NCBI RefSeq assembly: GCF_000687475.1
Contig: NC_057317.1
Location: forward strand, 5,766,501-5,830,500
Reading direction: 5' to 3'
Length of the DNA: 64,000 bases
Source of the DNA: Ustilaginoidea virens
Lineage: Eukaryota; Ascomycota; Sordariomycetes; Hypocreales; Clavicipitaceae
Position 1 is the stretch's first letter. The number at the start of each line of letters is the position of its first letter. The notes under the pieces were generated by a model. That model was given only the letters and a program-made list of their open reading frames with translations, did not search any database and had not been told where the DNA came from. The position numbers and the translations under genes are program-made. Shown here one piece after another: positions 12,636 through 24,042 of this stretch.

Positions 12636-13780
12636 CAATATACTTCCGGCACCATCGCGAGAAGTTAGGCATAACTATATTAACCTATGACCCCTATTTG
12701 CTGATATCCGCCGGTAATGACGATACTAACCGTACTAGCAATACTGACTATACTAACGTTCTTGACCGCGATACTACTATATGCTTCGGTATCGTAGGTA
12801 TATAGACTGACGATACCCTTGGACTTGGTGACGATGCCTTCTTCTAACGGGAGGAATTAGAGCTTATTAAGGCAGGCTTTAACGCTAAGCTTAAGACAAA
12901 GCTATTACTAACTATGCCCCTAATATTTAACGGGTGTATGCTAACAGCCAATACTAACGGTATAATATTGCGCTAGAAAGGTTAAAGTAAGAAGACCGTA
13001 ACCATTGATAAGAATACGCTTACGGTCTAGTGTAATTATATCGAATAACGCGCTCGCGGTGCTTATATGGCTACGGTCTGCTAGCCTGAAGCGGCTTTCG
13101 ACCTATCCGTCGCGGTATAATATTAATAGCCTAACCCTAAGGATATCGCGAGGTTGAATAAGCGCCTTTAATAGCAGCTTAATAACCAGGATTACGGCCT
13201 ACAGTACATCAATTTGGCCCTTAACACAGCTAAGATCTTTATATTTGTTGACGGATCCTTTGCTAATAATAAAGATTTAAGCTCCCAGATTGGTTACGTG
13301 ATTATGCTAGGGAATGAGGCAGATACTACGGATAATGCCTTCCAGCTGACCGGTAATATCATTACTTATAGCTCTATAAAGAGCAAGCGGGTAATACGCA
13401 GCGCACTTGCTTCGGAGCTATATAGTATAGTGTAAGGGGTCGATATCGCATACGCGATAGGCATAACCCTCAATATGATTACCAGCAGGCTAGGATTGCT
13501 GAAGATCCCTACGGTTGTATATATGGATTCGTTTTCGCTATACGAATGCCTTATTAAGCTGGGTACTACTAAGGAAAAGAGGCTTATAATAGATATTATA
13601 GCCCTACGACAGTCATACGAGCGCCGGGAGATTTATAAGATCCGTTGGATTAATAGGAATAATAATCTCGCCGATGCAATAACTAAAGGAACGCCTAATA
13701 AAGCCCTTAAGACCTTTATCGACCGAAATCAGGCTGTTATACGTATGGAAGGGTGGGTAAAGAGGCCGGTTAATATCTGA
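12636..13780 (+). pseudogene. RT C-terminal part and RNase H remnant of copia copy A
   Basis: This continues the RT broken at 5044. From about 13214 the RNase H domain is well preserved: IFIFVDGSFANN (first Asp), ASELYSIVQG-like (Glu), and YMDSFSLYECL (Asp), then LADAITKG near the C terminus. One TAG interrupts it near 13432, within what was GVDIAYAIG context. The stop after PVNI at 13778-13780 agrees with copies B and C. The RNase H would have removed the RNA strand of the RNA:DNA hybrid. Confidence 0.85.
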
Positions 13781-14031
13781 CTGCGTTTAGAAGGTATTGG
13801 TGATATAATGGATGGCAAGTATGTGGATTTTCCTATATTTAATATTGTATTTAATACGGCCGTTTTTCCTATATTTACTGCCGCCCCTTTTTGCCCCTTT
13901 GTTTTGGCTGCGATATTTAATATACCGGCTGTACGGTATAATGCCGGCCGCGCGGCGTGATAGCGTTATCGGCGGTATAACCTACCGAGACCGCGCCGCA
14001 CTTTTCTTTCTATATATGCGCCTTATATCCT

Positions 14032-14086
14032 AGCGATTCCGATATTTGCTTCTATAAAAAGAGAAGCTGCTAGTATCGGAATCGCT
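14032..14086. repeat. hairpin spanning the internal/3' LTR junction of copia family 1, copy A
   Basis: AGCGATTCCGATA (14032-14044) and TATCGGAATCGCT (14074-14086) are perfect 13-bp inverted repeats. The right arm is the start of the LTR. The loop contains a purine run AAAAAGAGAAG that is the likely polypurine tract. The same arrangement is present in copies B (about 25722-25778, reversed) and C (40307-40361). Confidence 0.8.
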
Positions 14087-14416
14087 ATCGCAAGGTGCCC
14101 AATTAGGCACCAATTGGGCATATTGCGATGAATGTGCCGCGCACACCCGTTACGCACGATATGGCCACTTTTGCCCCTATGCCCTTGAGCCCGGTAGGGC
14201 ATACGGGCAGTCCGGCCCGACCGCGCCGAAGCATGTGACTACGGCACGCATAAAAAGGCCACATCGTGTAATTACTCTTTTGCTTCCTTTCTTTCCTCTT
14301 AATTAGTCAGTCATAATCAAAGAAGTAATTATACCTTTGACCGGTGACCTCACGGTACTTGATACCACGCGCGCAACCCTACGTACAACTGGGTACCCCT
14401 TGATGTGACACCAACA
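14074..14416 (+). repeat. 3' LTR of copia family 1, copy A
   Basis: Starts TATCGG (TGTCGG in less damaged copies) and ends CACCAACA. It is 343 bp long against 331 bp in B and C, because of a short insertion near 14100-14125 (an extra GGCACCAATT-like segment). Confidence 0.9.
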
Positions 14417-16319
14417 ATAATAGGCCTAGCTAGGTCCCAAAATAAGGACTATTAGATTAGTAAACCATACCGAATGTCTACTACTATAAAAAATAAAATA
14501 AAATAATAAAAACACTTTAAAAAAAAATAAACTAAACTAAGGCTGATATAGGTTTAACCCTAATATGCCCCCTCTTATGGCTACTCTTTCTTTTCTTAAG
14601 CCTCCTTTTAGTCCTATAGCGGTATATAGGCTGGTAGTAGTAGGGTCCCTAGCGGGGTAAGGCATATATATAGGCTATATATTAAACAGGGATAGTTCCC
14701 TATATATCTATAGCGTAATAGGGTCTATAGGCTACTATAAGGCGAATATAATAAGGATGCAGAAGGGGATAATAAGACCCTTTAATAAGATAGGGGCAGA
14801 CAATATAAGGTCTACAGTAGCGGCTGTAATAAAGACGATAAAAGCATAAAGGGCTATAGAGTAAGGTCTGCCTATTACTACAGCGGCTATATTAGATAAT
14901 CTTATAGCAGCAGTAGAGCCTCTATATAATACTAGCCGCTCTAATCGTATAATAGTTCTCCCCTTGCGTAATACGCAAAAAGGGCGGAATAAGATAGAAG
15001 CAGAGACAATTAGGGATATTAAACTCTAACCTAATAATGCTTTATCCGGGTATAATACTCCCAAACTTCTATTTGCGACTCCCTTATAATATTTAGGATA
15101 GGGGCAAGATTTATAATAGATCTAGCCTAGCGCTAGGAGGGCATTAACGCTATAGATATAGTAGAAGCTATATTAGAGGCATTTCTTAGCCTAAACGCTA
15201 AATGCGGGGCATAGGGGGCCACCTATTTAGCTGCAAAAGCACGACGCTATTAATTATTTAAGGCCTGAAACTCAGGGGTAAGGATAGCGGTATACACTTT
15301 CAATATATCTATTTTAGGATAGGCAGGCTTTACGATAGCCTTACCCTCCTTTACTGCCTTAATCTAATTACGCAAGATATACTATAGTATAAGATTCCCT
15401 ATAAGATATTAATCATACTATACGTAGGATGCATAGGTATTAGTATAGCTTTTATACCCCTTTGCTTTCCTATAACGCTTATATATAGGTAGCTCTCCAG
15501 TCGACTATATATACTTAGTATATCTATTATATAAAAACTCTTTATCTTTTATATACTAATACTTTTTATCTAAGGAGTCCCCCTCTAGAAGATAATTGCT
15601 AGCGGCACGGTATAGCTTCTAAGAACGAGTAAGACCTAATTCCCCCCCGATAGGGGCACTACTAGCGGCAGATAAAGATATATTTAGGTTCTAAACAGGG
15701 TTAGTATAAGACCCTCGCGATATAGGTAGGGACTTAAGACCTACTAATAGGCTTTATAATAGGCTAGATCGGGTCTTACTATAAAAGGAGTTAGTAGCCG
15801 GCTGCAATAGAGATAGAATTCAGTAAAAAATACTAATATAATCGGGGCGGAAATAATACTTCAACCGATTAGTATATAATACGGGCTTAATGTGGGATAA
15901 AACTTATAATAATAGGGACCTTCAATACTTATTAATAGCCTTAATATGAAGAAGGGAAGAAGGAAAAAAGCCCCTAGCGAAAAACAATAAAGACTATAAG
16001 GAGATTCCTAGCCGGCAGCTAGCGAAAAAATTTTTATAATATTCCTAGCTATACCGGTCAACATCTAGTTAGTAGCACGATGACGAACTTTTATATGCTT
16101 CTACTACACTATTCCTAATTAACGACTATACGATTCCTATCAATTATATGGCTATATCCGCTACGCTTATAGACGAATCCTTCCTATACCCGGCAATTAG
16201 CCTATATATAGATTTAAGGATATCGCGGTATAGTAATTGGCGATGTGATTAGTCCCTAGCGGAGGACTGATTGACGATAAAAGGCGATTTTTCCGACTCT
16301 AAGGCGGAAAAAGAGGGTA
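14417..16319. other. unassigned RIP-damaged sequence between copia A and the gypsy remnants
   Basis: This stretch is AT-rich, with A/T runs near 14490-14530. Its base composition matches the neighbouring damaged transposons. A coherent protein remnant can be read on the minus strand at about 15000-15593 (separate entry). I see no LTR pair, terminal inverted repeats or RNA gene. It may be the 3' part of gypsy G1 or an unrelated inserted element. Confidence 0.5.
15000..15593 (-). pseudogene. unrecognised degraded reading frame, probably of transposon origin
   Basis: Reading TAG as a damaged Gln codon, the minus strand translates without a frameshift for nearly 200 residues. It includes YRKAKGYKSYTNTYASYV, AVKEGKAIVKPAYPKIDIL and EFQALNN. 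The residue mix (charged, Tyr-rich, few low-complexity runs) is that of a real protein. I recognise no catalytic motif or zinc finger. All interruptions I see are TAG or TAA. It could be the gag of another element or a domain of a DNA transposon. Confidence 0.4.
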
Positions 16320-16568
16320 TATTACAGGCTCGGGCTATACCCGCGCTATAATATATCTAGGACTCGGGCTGCGCCTGCGACTAGCCTAAGTAGTATCGGT
16401 ATAGGGTCATAAGGCCTTGCTAAGGACTCGGCCTATGCTATATACGGGCATAAATAGACTATTTAAAGGCCCCTATTCGGGTCCTCTCTCTTTCCTCCTT
16501 AGTCTATTTAATATATTCATTCGACGCCTATTCGCAGTAGCCCTAGGGCCAGTCCTTTATATAAACCT
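16320..16568 (+). repeat. gypsy-type LTR fragment in plus orientation
   Basis: Starts TATTACAGGCTCGGGC, the damaged form of the TGTCACAGGCTCGGGC start seen, on the opposite strand, in the LTR ending at 41864. It keeps the TATA-like GCATAAATAGAC and ends near CCTTTATAT. It lies at the end of the minus-strand gypsy RT remnant and in opposite orientation to it, so it is a solo or truncated LTR insertion, not the 3' LTR of that element. Confidence 0.6.
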
Positions 16569-17194
16569 CCTTTGCTGCGAAATCGCACTTATTAAGATCT
16601 AAATTTAAGCCAGCCTTTTATAATCGTTAAAGGACTTCCTTAATACGCCTTATATAGTCCGCTTTTAATCCCCTAGTATAGATTAAAACGTTACTAAAAT
16701 AGGCAGTTGCAAAGTCCCCTAGTATATTCCTTAAAGCCCTATTAATATATCTTTAAAAGGTCGTAGGGGCCCCAATTAGGCTAAATAGCATGATAAGTTA
16801 TTTAAAAAGTCCAAATCGTATATAGAATGCGGTTAAGTATTTATCGCCCTCTATAATACGTATTTTATAGAACGCTATATATATATTAACTTTAGTGAAC
16901 TATTTCGCCTAAGATAGGGATCGTAAGGTCTCTTTAATTAAAGGGAGGGGGTATCGGTTTTAGGCTATAATCTTATTAAGGGCCTAATAGTCGATATAAA
17001 AATGCTACCTGCTATTCCCCTTTCTAGCTAGTACGACTAATGCCGCTACCAATAAAGAGCTTATACAGATCTATCCTTTATCTATAAGGTTAGTTATTTA
17101 TCTCCGAACCTTAAGTAACTAGTCTTATAGCATATTATATAGTAGGCCCTAAGGTAAGTCTGGCTGGCTTCTATCTATAGTTTTTTTAAGCTAG
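16569..17194 (-). pseudogene. gypsy reverse transcriptase remnant of G1
   Basis: The minus strand encodes typical Ty3/gypsy RT blocks: YIDYQALNKI, NRYPLPLIKETL, then GLFK, GAPTTFQRYINRAL and AYFSNVLIYT. The last is a decayed YxDD box; the two Asp are lost. It is interrupted by TAG codons. Its upstream end is cut by the LINE insertion at 17194/17209, and its downstream end abuts an LTR fragment at 16568. Confidence 0.8.
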
Positions 17195-17208
17195 ATATAG
17201 TAGTCTAA
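17195..17208. repeat. target-site duplication of the LINE, left
   Basis: ATATAGTAGTCTAA here recurs at 24029-24042. The flanking gypsy sequence is continuous across the two copies when compared with G2 near 42545-42590. Confidence 0.8.
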
Positions 17209-17419
17209 ATGAAAACTTTTCGCGATTTCGCCCGCACCTCGGTACCGGCGCGAATACACCCCTAAAACAGTCAAAAAGTTGCTAAATCAATCCCTCACCT
17301 CGTCTTACCCTATCCGCCGATAGCGCATCGGCACCGGGAGGAAGGCGCGGTCGAAGCAGCGGAAATCATAGACTTAAACGGAGGAAATAGGGGTAGACTC
17401 AAGTCGAGCCACTATAACC

Positions 17420-18780
17420 ACCGTATCACTATCGCTAACGATAATTATAGACGAATCAGCGGCAATATTATACAAACTAATATAAAAACCTAAGAAGAAA
17501 CCGAATTACTTAAATAGTATTACCAAAAGATTGTAGATTATATCCCAGCAGCTATACTAGGAAATATATAAAATGCTATTACTAGCCTGGTCGATAATAT
17601 TAAATGTATTAACCGAATTAATCCTGCCTTAAACCCGAACTCGAACCTCGTTACGACTGATAATCTAGAAAAAGTAGTAGAGAGCGCTATAAATAAAGCC
17701 TTTGCCTTAAAGACCCCCTTTAGAACGACCTAGGCTAGTATCGCTACTAAAGGCGTACTAACAACTACACTACCTAAACCAACTACCTTACCTATACCGC
17801 CGAGAATCTACTATAAAATAATAATTAAAGGAGATAGTATTGCTAAGAACCTACAATAGAGAACCCCTATCGAAATTATAAAAGTAGTAAATACTACTAC
17901 TAGAGGTATTAATGCCGTTATTACTCGCCGACTCTATAGCGGAGATATAATCGTTACCTTCGTAGAAGCCGCATCCTATTTTACTATAGAAACCACCTAG
18001 ATCCCCCTTATATTCGGTATAGGAGCTGTACCGAATATCTGCACCTTTAGTATTATTATTAAAGGATTCCCTACCTAATTCTCTAAAAATATCCCTATTA
18101 AAGATATTAAACTAAACCTAGCCTAAACTAATGGCCCCGGTATTAGTAGAGTCGCTATAAGGAAACCCCAAGAAAAAGCAATAAAAGCCCCTTTAATTAT
18201 TAGAGTAACTAATATAGAAATAGTAAACCGACTCTATAAGACTAAAGTTATCTACTAAGCAGAAATCTTCGAGGCTAAATTATACGATAAAACTATCTAC
18301 CTAAGATAGTACTATTAATACTTTAAATTCGGATATATTGCGAATTACTATATAGAAACCCCTTAATGCAGATAGTATAGCGCGGAGAGACACCCTAATA
18401 GAGATAAAGACTGCTTTAGTATTATTAGTAATAAAAGAGAGTATTACCTTAACTATTAGGGACCCTATCCGGCTTAGTCTCGACTTTGCCTTATAGCGAA
18501 TAGGCAATAGGATATCATAAGACAGGCTTATAGCACTAGACTAATATAGTTCGCAACTACTAGTACTTTATCGATGCCTCCCCCCCCTATCCTAGAGGAT
18601 AAAGGCTATAGACGCCTTACTAATAACTCCCTAAAGGAGGACTCTCTAAGAAAACAAATCGGCAGACTATATAAAGAAAGCTCTATTGCCCCTAAAAAGA
18701 CTAATAGTAGTAGTAATATCGCTGCGTTTTTCTAACCTAACTTATCTAAGCCTATTACTACTAACGCATTAAAAGCCCTA
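17420..18780 (+). pseudogene. LINE ORF1 (gag-like) remnant
   Basis: Coherent plus-strand translation with TAG read as Gln, for example ITRRLYSGDIIVTF and NICTFSIIIKGFPT, resembles the RNA-binding ORF1 of fungal LINEs. Near 18345-18500 a Cys-containing segment (QCRQYSAERHP, then DKDCF and AQSRLC) looks like decayed CCHC zinc knuckles. Several stops and at least one frame change are present. Confidence 0.6.
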
Positions 18781-18789
18781 ACCCCCTAG

Positions 18790-21700
18790 CCCTAATACTA
18801 ATAATAGAGGTACTATACTAGAATATATAAAAGAAATTACTGCTAGTATACCTCGCCTTTAACTATGAATCCGAACCGGATATTATCGCCCTCTAGAAAT
18901 TCGCAGCTTTAGATAGATTCCCCTTATACTCTAGCCTCGGTAGATACTAAGTAGCCGCCTATAGCAGATATATAGCAATCTATATCTATAAAAGATATAC
19001 TCCCGGCTCTTAAGCAATAGACTTAGGTCTAAACTAGTGCTGTATTATATTCTAAAATACCGATATTTACTCTATCTACTCTTTAATCCCTTCCCTAAAT
19101 TAGTCTACCCCCCTCTAAGAATTCGCCTAAACTACCCCTTACCCCTATAGTATCTTTACTAGTGACTTTAATATCTACCACCCTATATAGGACCGCTCTT
19201 ATAGAACCTCCCTAGGCTATAATACCCTCCTCGAACTCATATTAAAATAAAAGCTAACCCTTATAATACTATAGGGAGAGATAACTAGATAAGCCCTAGA
19301 TAAACGTAATAGCACTATCGACCACATATAGAGTATAGGAGACCTTAATATAGAGTTTATAGGGGCGGCAGATATTACCGGATCTAACTATATCCCTTAG
19401 GTAATCTAGGTAGAAATAAGACTAAATAAATTTCGTAAACTACTCCTAATATACTAATAGAAGAAATTTAATAAAATCCTCGCTTAAGCTAAAGCCGAAG
19501 TTAGGATAGCTATCTTATATACCTCGCACCTACCCTAGTCCCCTATAGAGATCGATACTTTCGCCTAATAGCTTATAACCTAACTATAGGCCATCGCTAA
19601 TATCGCTATACCTAAAAGAGGAACTAAACCGCTAGGAAGGGCCCTATAGTAGACCCAGGAAGTACAATTAGCTATAATAGCGGCCCGTAAGGCTATAAGG
19701 AATTAGAGAAAAGACTATACTAGCCTTAACTAGTTAATAGCATAAAGAGCAGAAATAAACTAAACTAAGGTTATCTAATAGGAAAGGCGCTAGATATAGA
19801 GAGAAGCTATTAATAAAGCTATAACGAAAAACGCAGACTTATAGTCCCTAGAGAAATAGGCCTAAATATGTAGCAGACTCCCCTTAAAATTAAAAGAAAT
19901 CCCTATACTTCTCTAAGGCGAAAGAGCCTAAATATAGGAAGCAAAAACATATTCCTCTAAAGTAGAAATACTAGCAGAAAGATTCTTCCCGATATTAATA
20001 GCCACCTTTAATAATATCCTAAACCCGCAATTCCCCTGCCTTACTAATGCGATATTCGCCCCTAAAGACGAATTCTCTAAAGTAGATATCTATAATACCC
20101 TCCGATATATAGCCAGCTAGAAAGCATTAGGCCCTAATAGTATATTAGTGGGATTCCTTAAAGCCTACGGAGAACCGGTTTTTAGAGCCCTAATAATACT
20201 CCTTAATGCTATATATAGAACTAGTTACTACCTAATATAGTTCTAAGAAGCTAAAGTTATAATATTAAGAAAACCTGGTAAAATACCTAAAGAATACTAA
20301 AGAGTAGGAGCTTAGCGCCTAATATCCCTCTTAAACCTCTTCAGTAAAGTCTTTAAAGCTATAATAGTAAAGAGACTAATAATAATCGCAAAAGAATAGA
20401 AATTACTACTAGATATGCAAATAGGCAATAGAGCAAACAGATCAACAAATATAGCGCTATATACCCTAGTAGAAGCAGTTAAGGCTACCTAGCAGTATAA
20501 AGGAATAGTATCGCTACTATAATTAGATATCTCTGCGGTATTTAATACTATTAACTATATTAGACTTACGCACCTCCTCCTCTAAAGTAGCGCCCCCCAA
20601 TAGATAGTAGCCTAAGTCTAAGGCTTTACCGTATTGCGCTTAGCTAAAATCTTTTTTAAAGGCTAACCTACCTAAAGATTCTTAATTACGGCAGGAGTGC
20701 CCTAAGGCTCCCCGATCTCTTTAGTCTTTTTCCTCTTCTATATTATACCCCTATACCGTAGACTTAAAGTAGTAGATAACTTGCTAACCCTAGGATTCAT
20801 AGATGATATTAATATAATCGCATATAGTAAAATAACGCGGGATATAGTTGCAACCCTCTCGAAAGTATAGAAGATCTGCGAAAAATAGTCGGTAGAGGCC
20901 GGACTAAAATTTAACCTAATAAAGAGCAAGCTAATATACTTTACTAAATAGTACCGACCGGACACTATAATAATACGACTTAATAACGCGACTATTTAGC
21001 CTATATAATACGCCTGATTCCTTAGAGTAAAGATTAACCGCAAACTTAGTTGGACTAATTATAGGGCCTAAATAGTAAAAAAGCTAGAAAGGCAGAAGCT
21101 TGCCCTTATCGCTCTAGCGGCCTCTATATAGAGATATTAGTTCTATAAAGCCTGACTACTATATATATAGGTTATTAGAACTATAATCGCCTTTAGTGCT
21201 AAAATCTAGTATACTCCTACTAAGCTAGGAGAAATAGTAAGAGGTATTATACGCAATCTAGCCGTTGAATAGTCGAAGTGCTTCTATATAGTTATAAGAG
21301 CCTACTAAATAACACCTAATGCAATCGTAGAAACTAAAGTAGTAATCCCCCTACTCGACCTTTACCTTAGCCTGGCCTAATAATAATTCCTTACTAGAAC
21401 CCGAAAAAGTAGTATAGCTAATCTCATCTCTAATATATATGCTATTATCTAGATTCGGCTACAATAAAGACCTACCCGTAGATAAGGGCGACTAACTAAA
21501 AATAGAATACTAAATTATATAGCCTTTAAAGATTTAATTCTACTTTAAAACGATAAACTATCCCCTACTTACTCCCTAGCTTTTAAATAGATAAAGAGAT
21601 AGCAATCGAAGTAATGATTCGCTTAAATATAATACCTACTAAAGAACCGCCCTACTGCTGAATATACCCCTAACTTCACCTCTGCAAAAAAGATACTAAA

Positions 21701-22205
21701 TCTCTATAAAAACCTTTATAAATATAAATCCTCCCTCCTTACCTAATTTAAAATAGAAAAAATAGGCCTTAACGAGTTCTTATACAAAATAAAGGTCCTA
21801 TCTATCTACTATTTATATTACTAATGCAGTCCCGATATAGAAAATATCGAATATATAATCCTAGAGTATAGCAATTATCTTAGAAACCTTCCCTTTTATA
21901 TTTAAGATTGCCCTATACTAGATAAGCGTAATATCACCTAAGCACTTAAAAATAAAGATTTAGCTAAATAGATTATTAAATAGGTCCTTAATACCCATTA
22001 GCTTAAATAATTCACCCTAGCTATCGCACTTACTGCCTATGCAGACTTCGGCTCTAATAATAACCCGATATAATTGCACCCTAACCCTAGACTATATATA
22101 TATATATAGATAATTATAGATAAAGATACGACTAACTATATAGATAGGGGAAGAACGTCCTTTTTATATAAGCTATTTATACGGTCGATAGATTTAGACC
22201 CCTAA
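18790..22205 (+). pseudogene. LINE ORF2 remnant (endonuclease and reverse transcriptase)
   Basis: The N-terminal part carries an apurinic-type endonuclease: EPDIIALQKF near 18865, SDFNIYHP near 19155-19180, and STIDHI near 19315. The RT begins around 20090. It contains KALGPNSI, RLISLLNLFSKVFK, LDISAVFNTI, AGVPQGSPISLVFF and GFIDDINIIAYS (about 20795-20835), which is the Asp-Asp catalytic box. A C-terminal region continues to about 22200. Stops are TAG/TAA at former Gln positions. The enzyme would nick target DNA and reverse-transcribe the element RNA on site. Confidence 0.85.
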
Positions 22206-24010
22206 TCTTCTTAATACCCTTAACCCCTTAGACCCCTACTTACTTTATACTACCCTTTCTATTACTATAGCTATTATTAGGGGCTATCCTTGCTTTCCCT
22301 TTTCCTTTCCTTTTCCCCCCTAGGGAAAGGGAGACTATAGATCTCGAATGCATCTTTTATTTAACCCTAGCGGCTAGACCTAGTATTCCTTTCGCAGGCG
22401 ACTCTATTATCTTTAACCCCTCCCTCTTCTTTTTAAAAGGGGAGAGGATAAAGGTATTAGTATAAGGATGAGGAGAGGATAGCAATAGAACTACTAACTT
22501 AGCTTACTTAGGCTATACCGACTAAATAATAGGTAGGGGAGGCTTTAATAGCGGTATAGCTAGCGCTCTAGAGGCAGATACCACTAGCTAAGACTCTACT
22601 TAGGACTTTATAAACTTTAAAAACGTAACTGCTTACTGCAATTTATTAGAAGATAGCATCGCAGGAGTCTTAGACTATATTAGCGAGACCCCCTCGCTAT
22701 AAGGTGGTTCCTCTATAATAGTAGGCCCGGGAGTAGGCTTATCATCAATATCTAATATAATAATAGAACTGGTAGGGCTTCTATCGCCAGCAGTAGTAGT
22801 AAAAGGCTAAGTTCTCTTAACCGATAAGAGAGGCTAGGGCTCGCTACTATAGGTATGCTCTAAAGCTAAAACCCCTCTCTTAATAAGCCTAAGGAAATCG
22901 GCTGGTAGCGAGATTAGGACTATAGGTACTATTACTCGCATTATAATAGCAGAGTCGTCTTAACCCTTTTAAGGCACTAAGGTAACTAGTATAATAGACT
23001 AATACGCAGCCTGCTAGGCTTTATAGTAATTGTCTTTATCTACCTACTAAGGTTAACCATAAAGTTAAGGGATACCGGCAAACTGATATACTTACTTCCT
23101 ACTTGCAAATATAGGCCTTCTGCAATATAAGTATACTCTCTACCGGTTCGCGGTTTATAGTATTACGCACTAGGATATAATAAGGCTTCCGCTTCGAAGT
23201 ATAAACGAAATAGGCACCCCCGAGCCCTACCTACTATTAGAAAAAAATAGATAACGATTAAAGAGAACCTTTTACTTTATTAGTCATAATAACGAGCGGC
23301 CATATTAGCACCGCAGCGTATATAGGGACGATACGGCTATTTTTAAGCTAGGCTAAAACCTAACTCCAGAACGGTAGGCATATCGAAAAATAAAGGATGC
23401 ATAAAAACTACTATAGTGCAATCGAGGCGGAAAAGTGAAGGAAAATTCTTAGTAATTTTCAATAAGGAATAAAAAGGGAAGAGGAAAAGAATCAAAAAGG
23501 TAGGGCAGGTAAAAGAGACTTTATACCACTATATGCCCGCACTAGATCACTCGACCGTCCGCTAGCTACCCTAACCTACATCAAACGAAGCCAATAATAA
23601 TAAAACGCGCGACTTACCGCGACACCGCCGCCTACCTAATACTAACGTTACCGCCGCCTCCTATACCTAACAACATTAACCATATTGGTTCCGATTCACA
23701 CCCACCCTAGAGCCTGACTAATGCCTAATAACCAATAACCAATAACCACTAAGGCAAATCACCGCGCCTATCGAGGCGCGCCTACTATCTATACTTTCCT
23801 AGCCCTGCCGCCAGACCTAGTCTCGCGCAATAAGACACCTTCTCGTAACGCATAATAAACCCCCTTCGATTCCGAAGGGATACTATCGACTATAGACAGT
23901 ATATAGGTTTTCCTCCCGGCACTCGGGTTTCCTATATAGATTAGGCATAAAGGTACTAGCACTAGGCTAGATGGGGGCTTATCCCCCCCCTAGATAGCTT
24001 AGCTAGTGTA
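22206..24010. other. unassigned 3' region of the LINE
   Basis: This lies between the end of ORF2 and the (TA)n tail and inside the target duplications, so it belongs to the LINE or to something inserted in it. It is long for a LINE 3' UTR. Partial minus-strand frames (around 22950-23250) read fairly well but match nothing I know. The stretch 23580-23960 is less damaged and richer in CpA and CpG. Confidence 0.45.
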
Positions 24011-24028
24011 ATATATATATATATATAT

Positions 24029-24042
24029 ATATAGTAGTCTAA
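24029..24042. repeat. target-site duplication of the LINE, right
   Basis: Second copy of ATATAGTAGTCTAA. It merges on its left with the (TA)n tail of the LINE, so the exact length of the duplication is uncertain by a few bases. Confidence 0.8.

Larger units (their letters stand above)
1..14416 (+). mobile_element. Ty1/copia-like LTR retrotransposon, family 1, copy A (5' end outside window, split by element N)
   Basis: Protein remnants read in the order gag, protease, integrase, reverse transcriptase, RNase H, which is the Ty1/copia order. The 3' LTR is at 14074-14416. The window start aligns with a point about 360 bp downstream of the 5' LTR of copy C, so the 5' LTR of A lies upstream of the window. 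Copies B (minus) and C (plus) are full-length relatives. Nearly all reading frames are broken by TAG/TAA at Gln codons, as RIP produces. Element N sits inside the RT region. The uninterrupted sequence of copy C around 38880-38905 shows that the two halves of A were once contiguous. Confidence 0.9.
17209..24028 (+). mobile_element. non-LTR retrotransposon (LINE, probably Tad1-type) inserted in gypsy G1
   Basis: About 6.8 kb with 14-bp target duplications on both sides and a (TA)n run at the 3' end (about 24010-24028), as expected for target-primed insertion. The 5' part is GC-rich (17215-17400). Two coding remnants follow: an ORF1 with a Cys-rich end, and an ORF2 with apurinic endonuclease and reverse transcriptase. 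The 1.8 kb after ORF2 (22206-24010) is not explained by those frames. Tad1 membership is inferred from the domain content and the fungal host. RIP damage is heavy. Confidence 0.85.

Noticed and set aside
24001..24032. (TA)n run as an origin or promoter
   Set aside because: It sits exactly at the LINE 3' end next to the target duplication and is best explained as the tail of that element.
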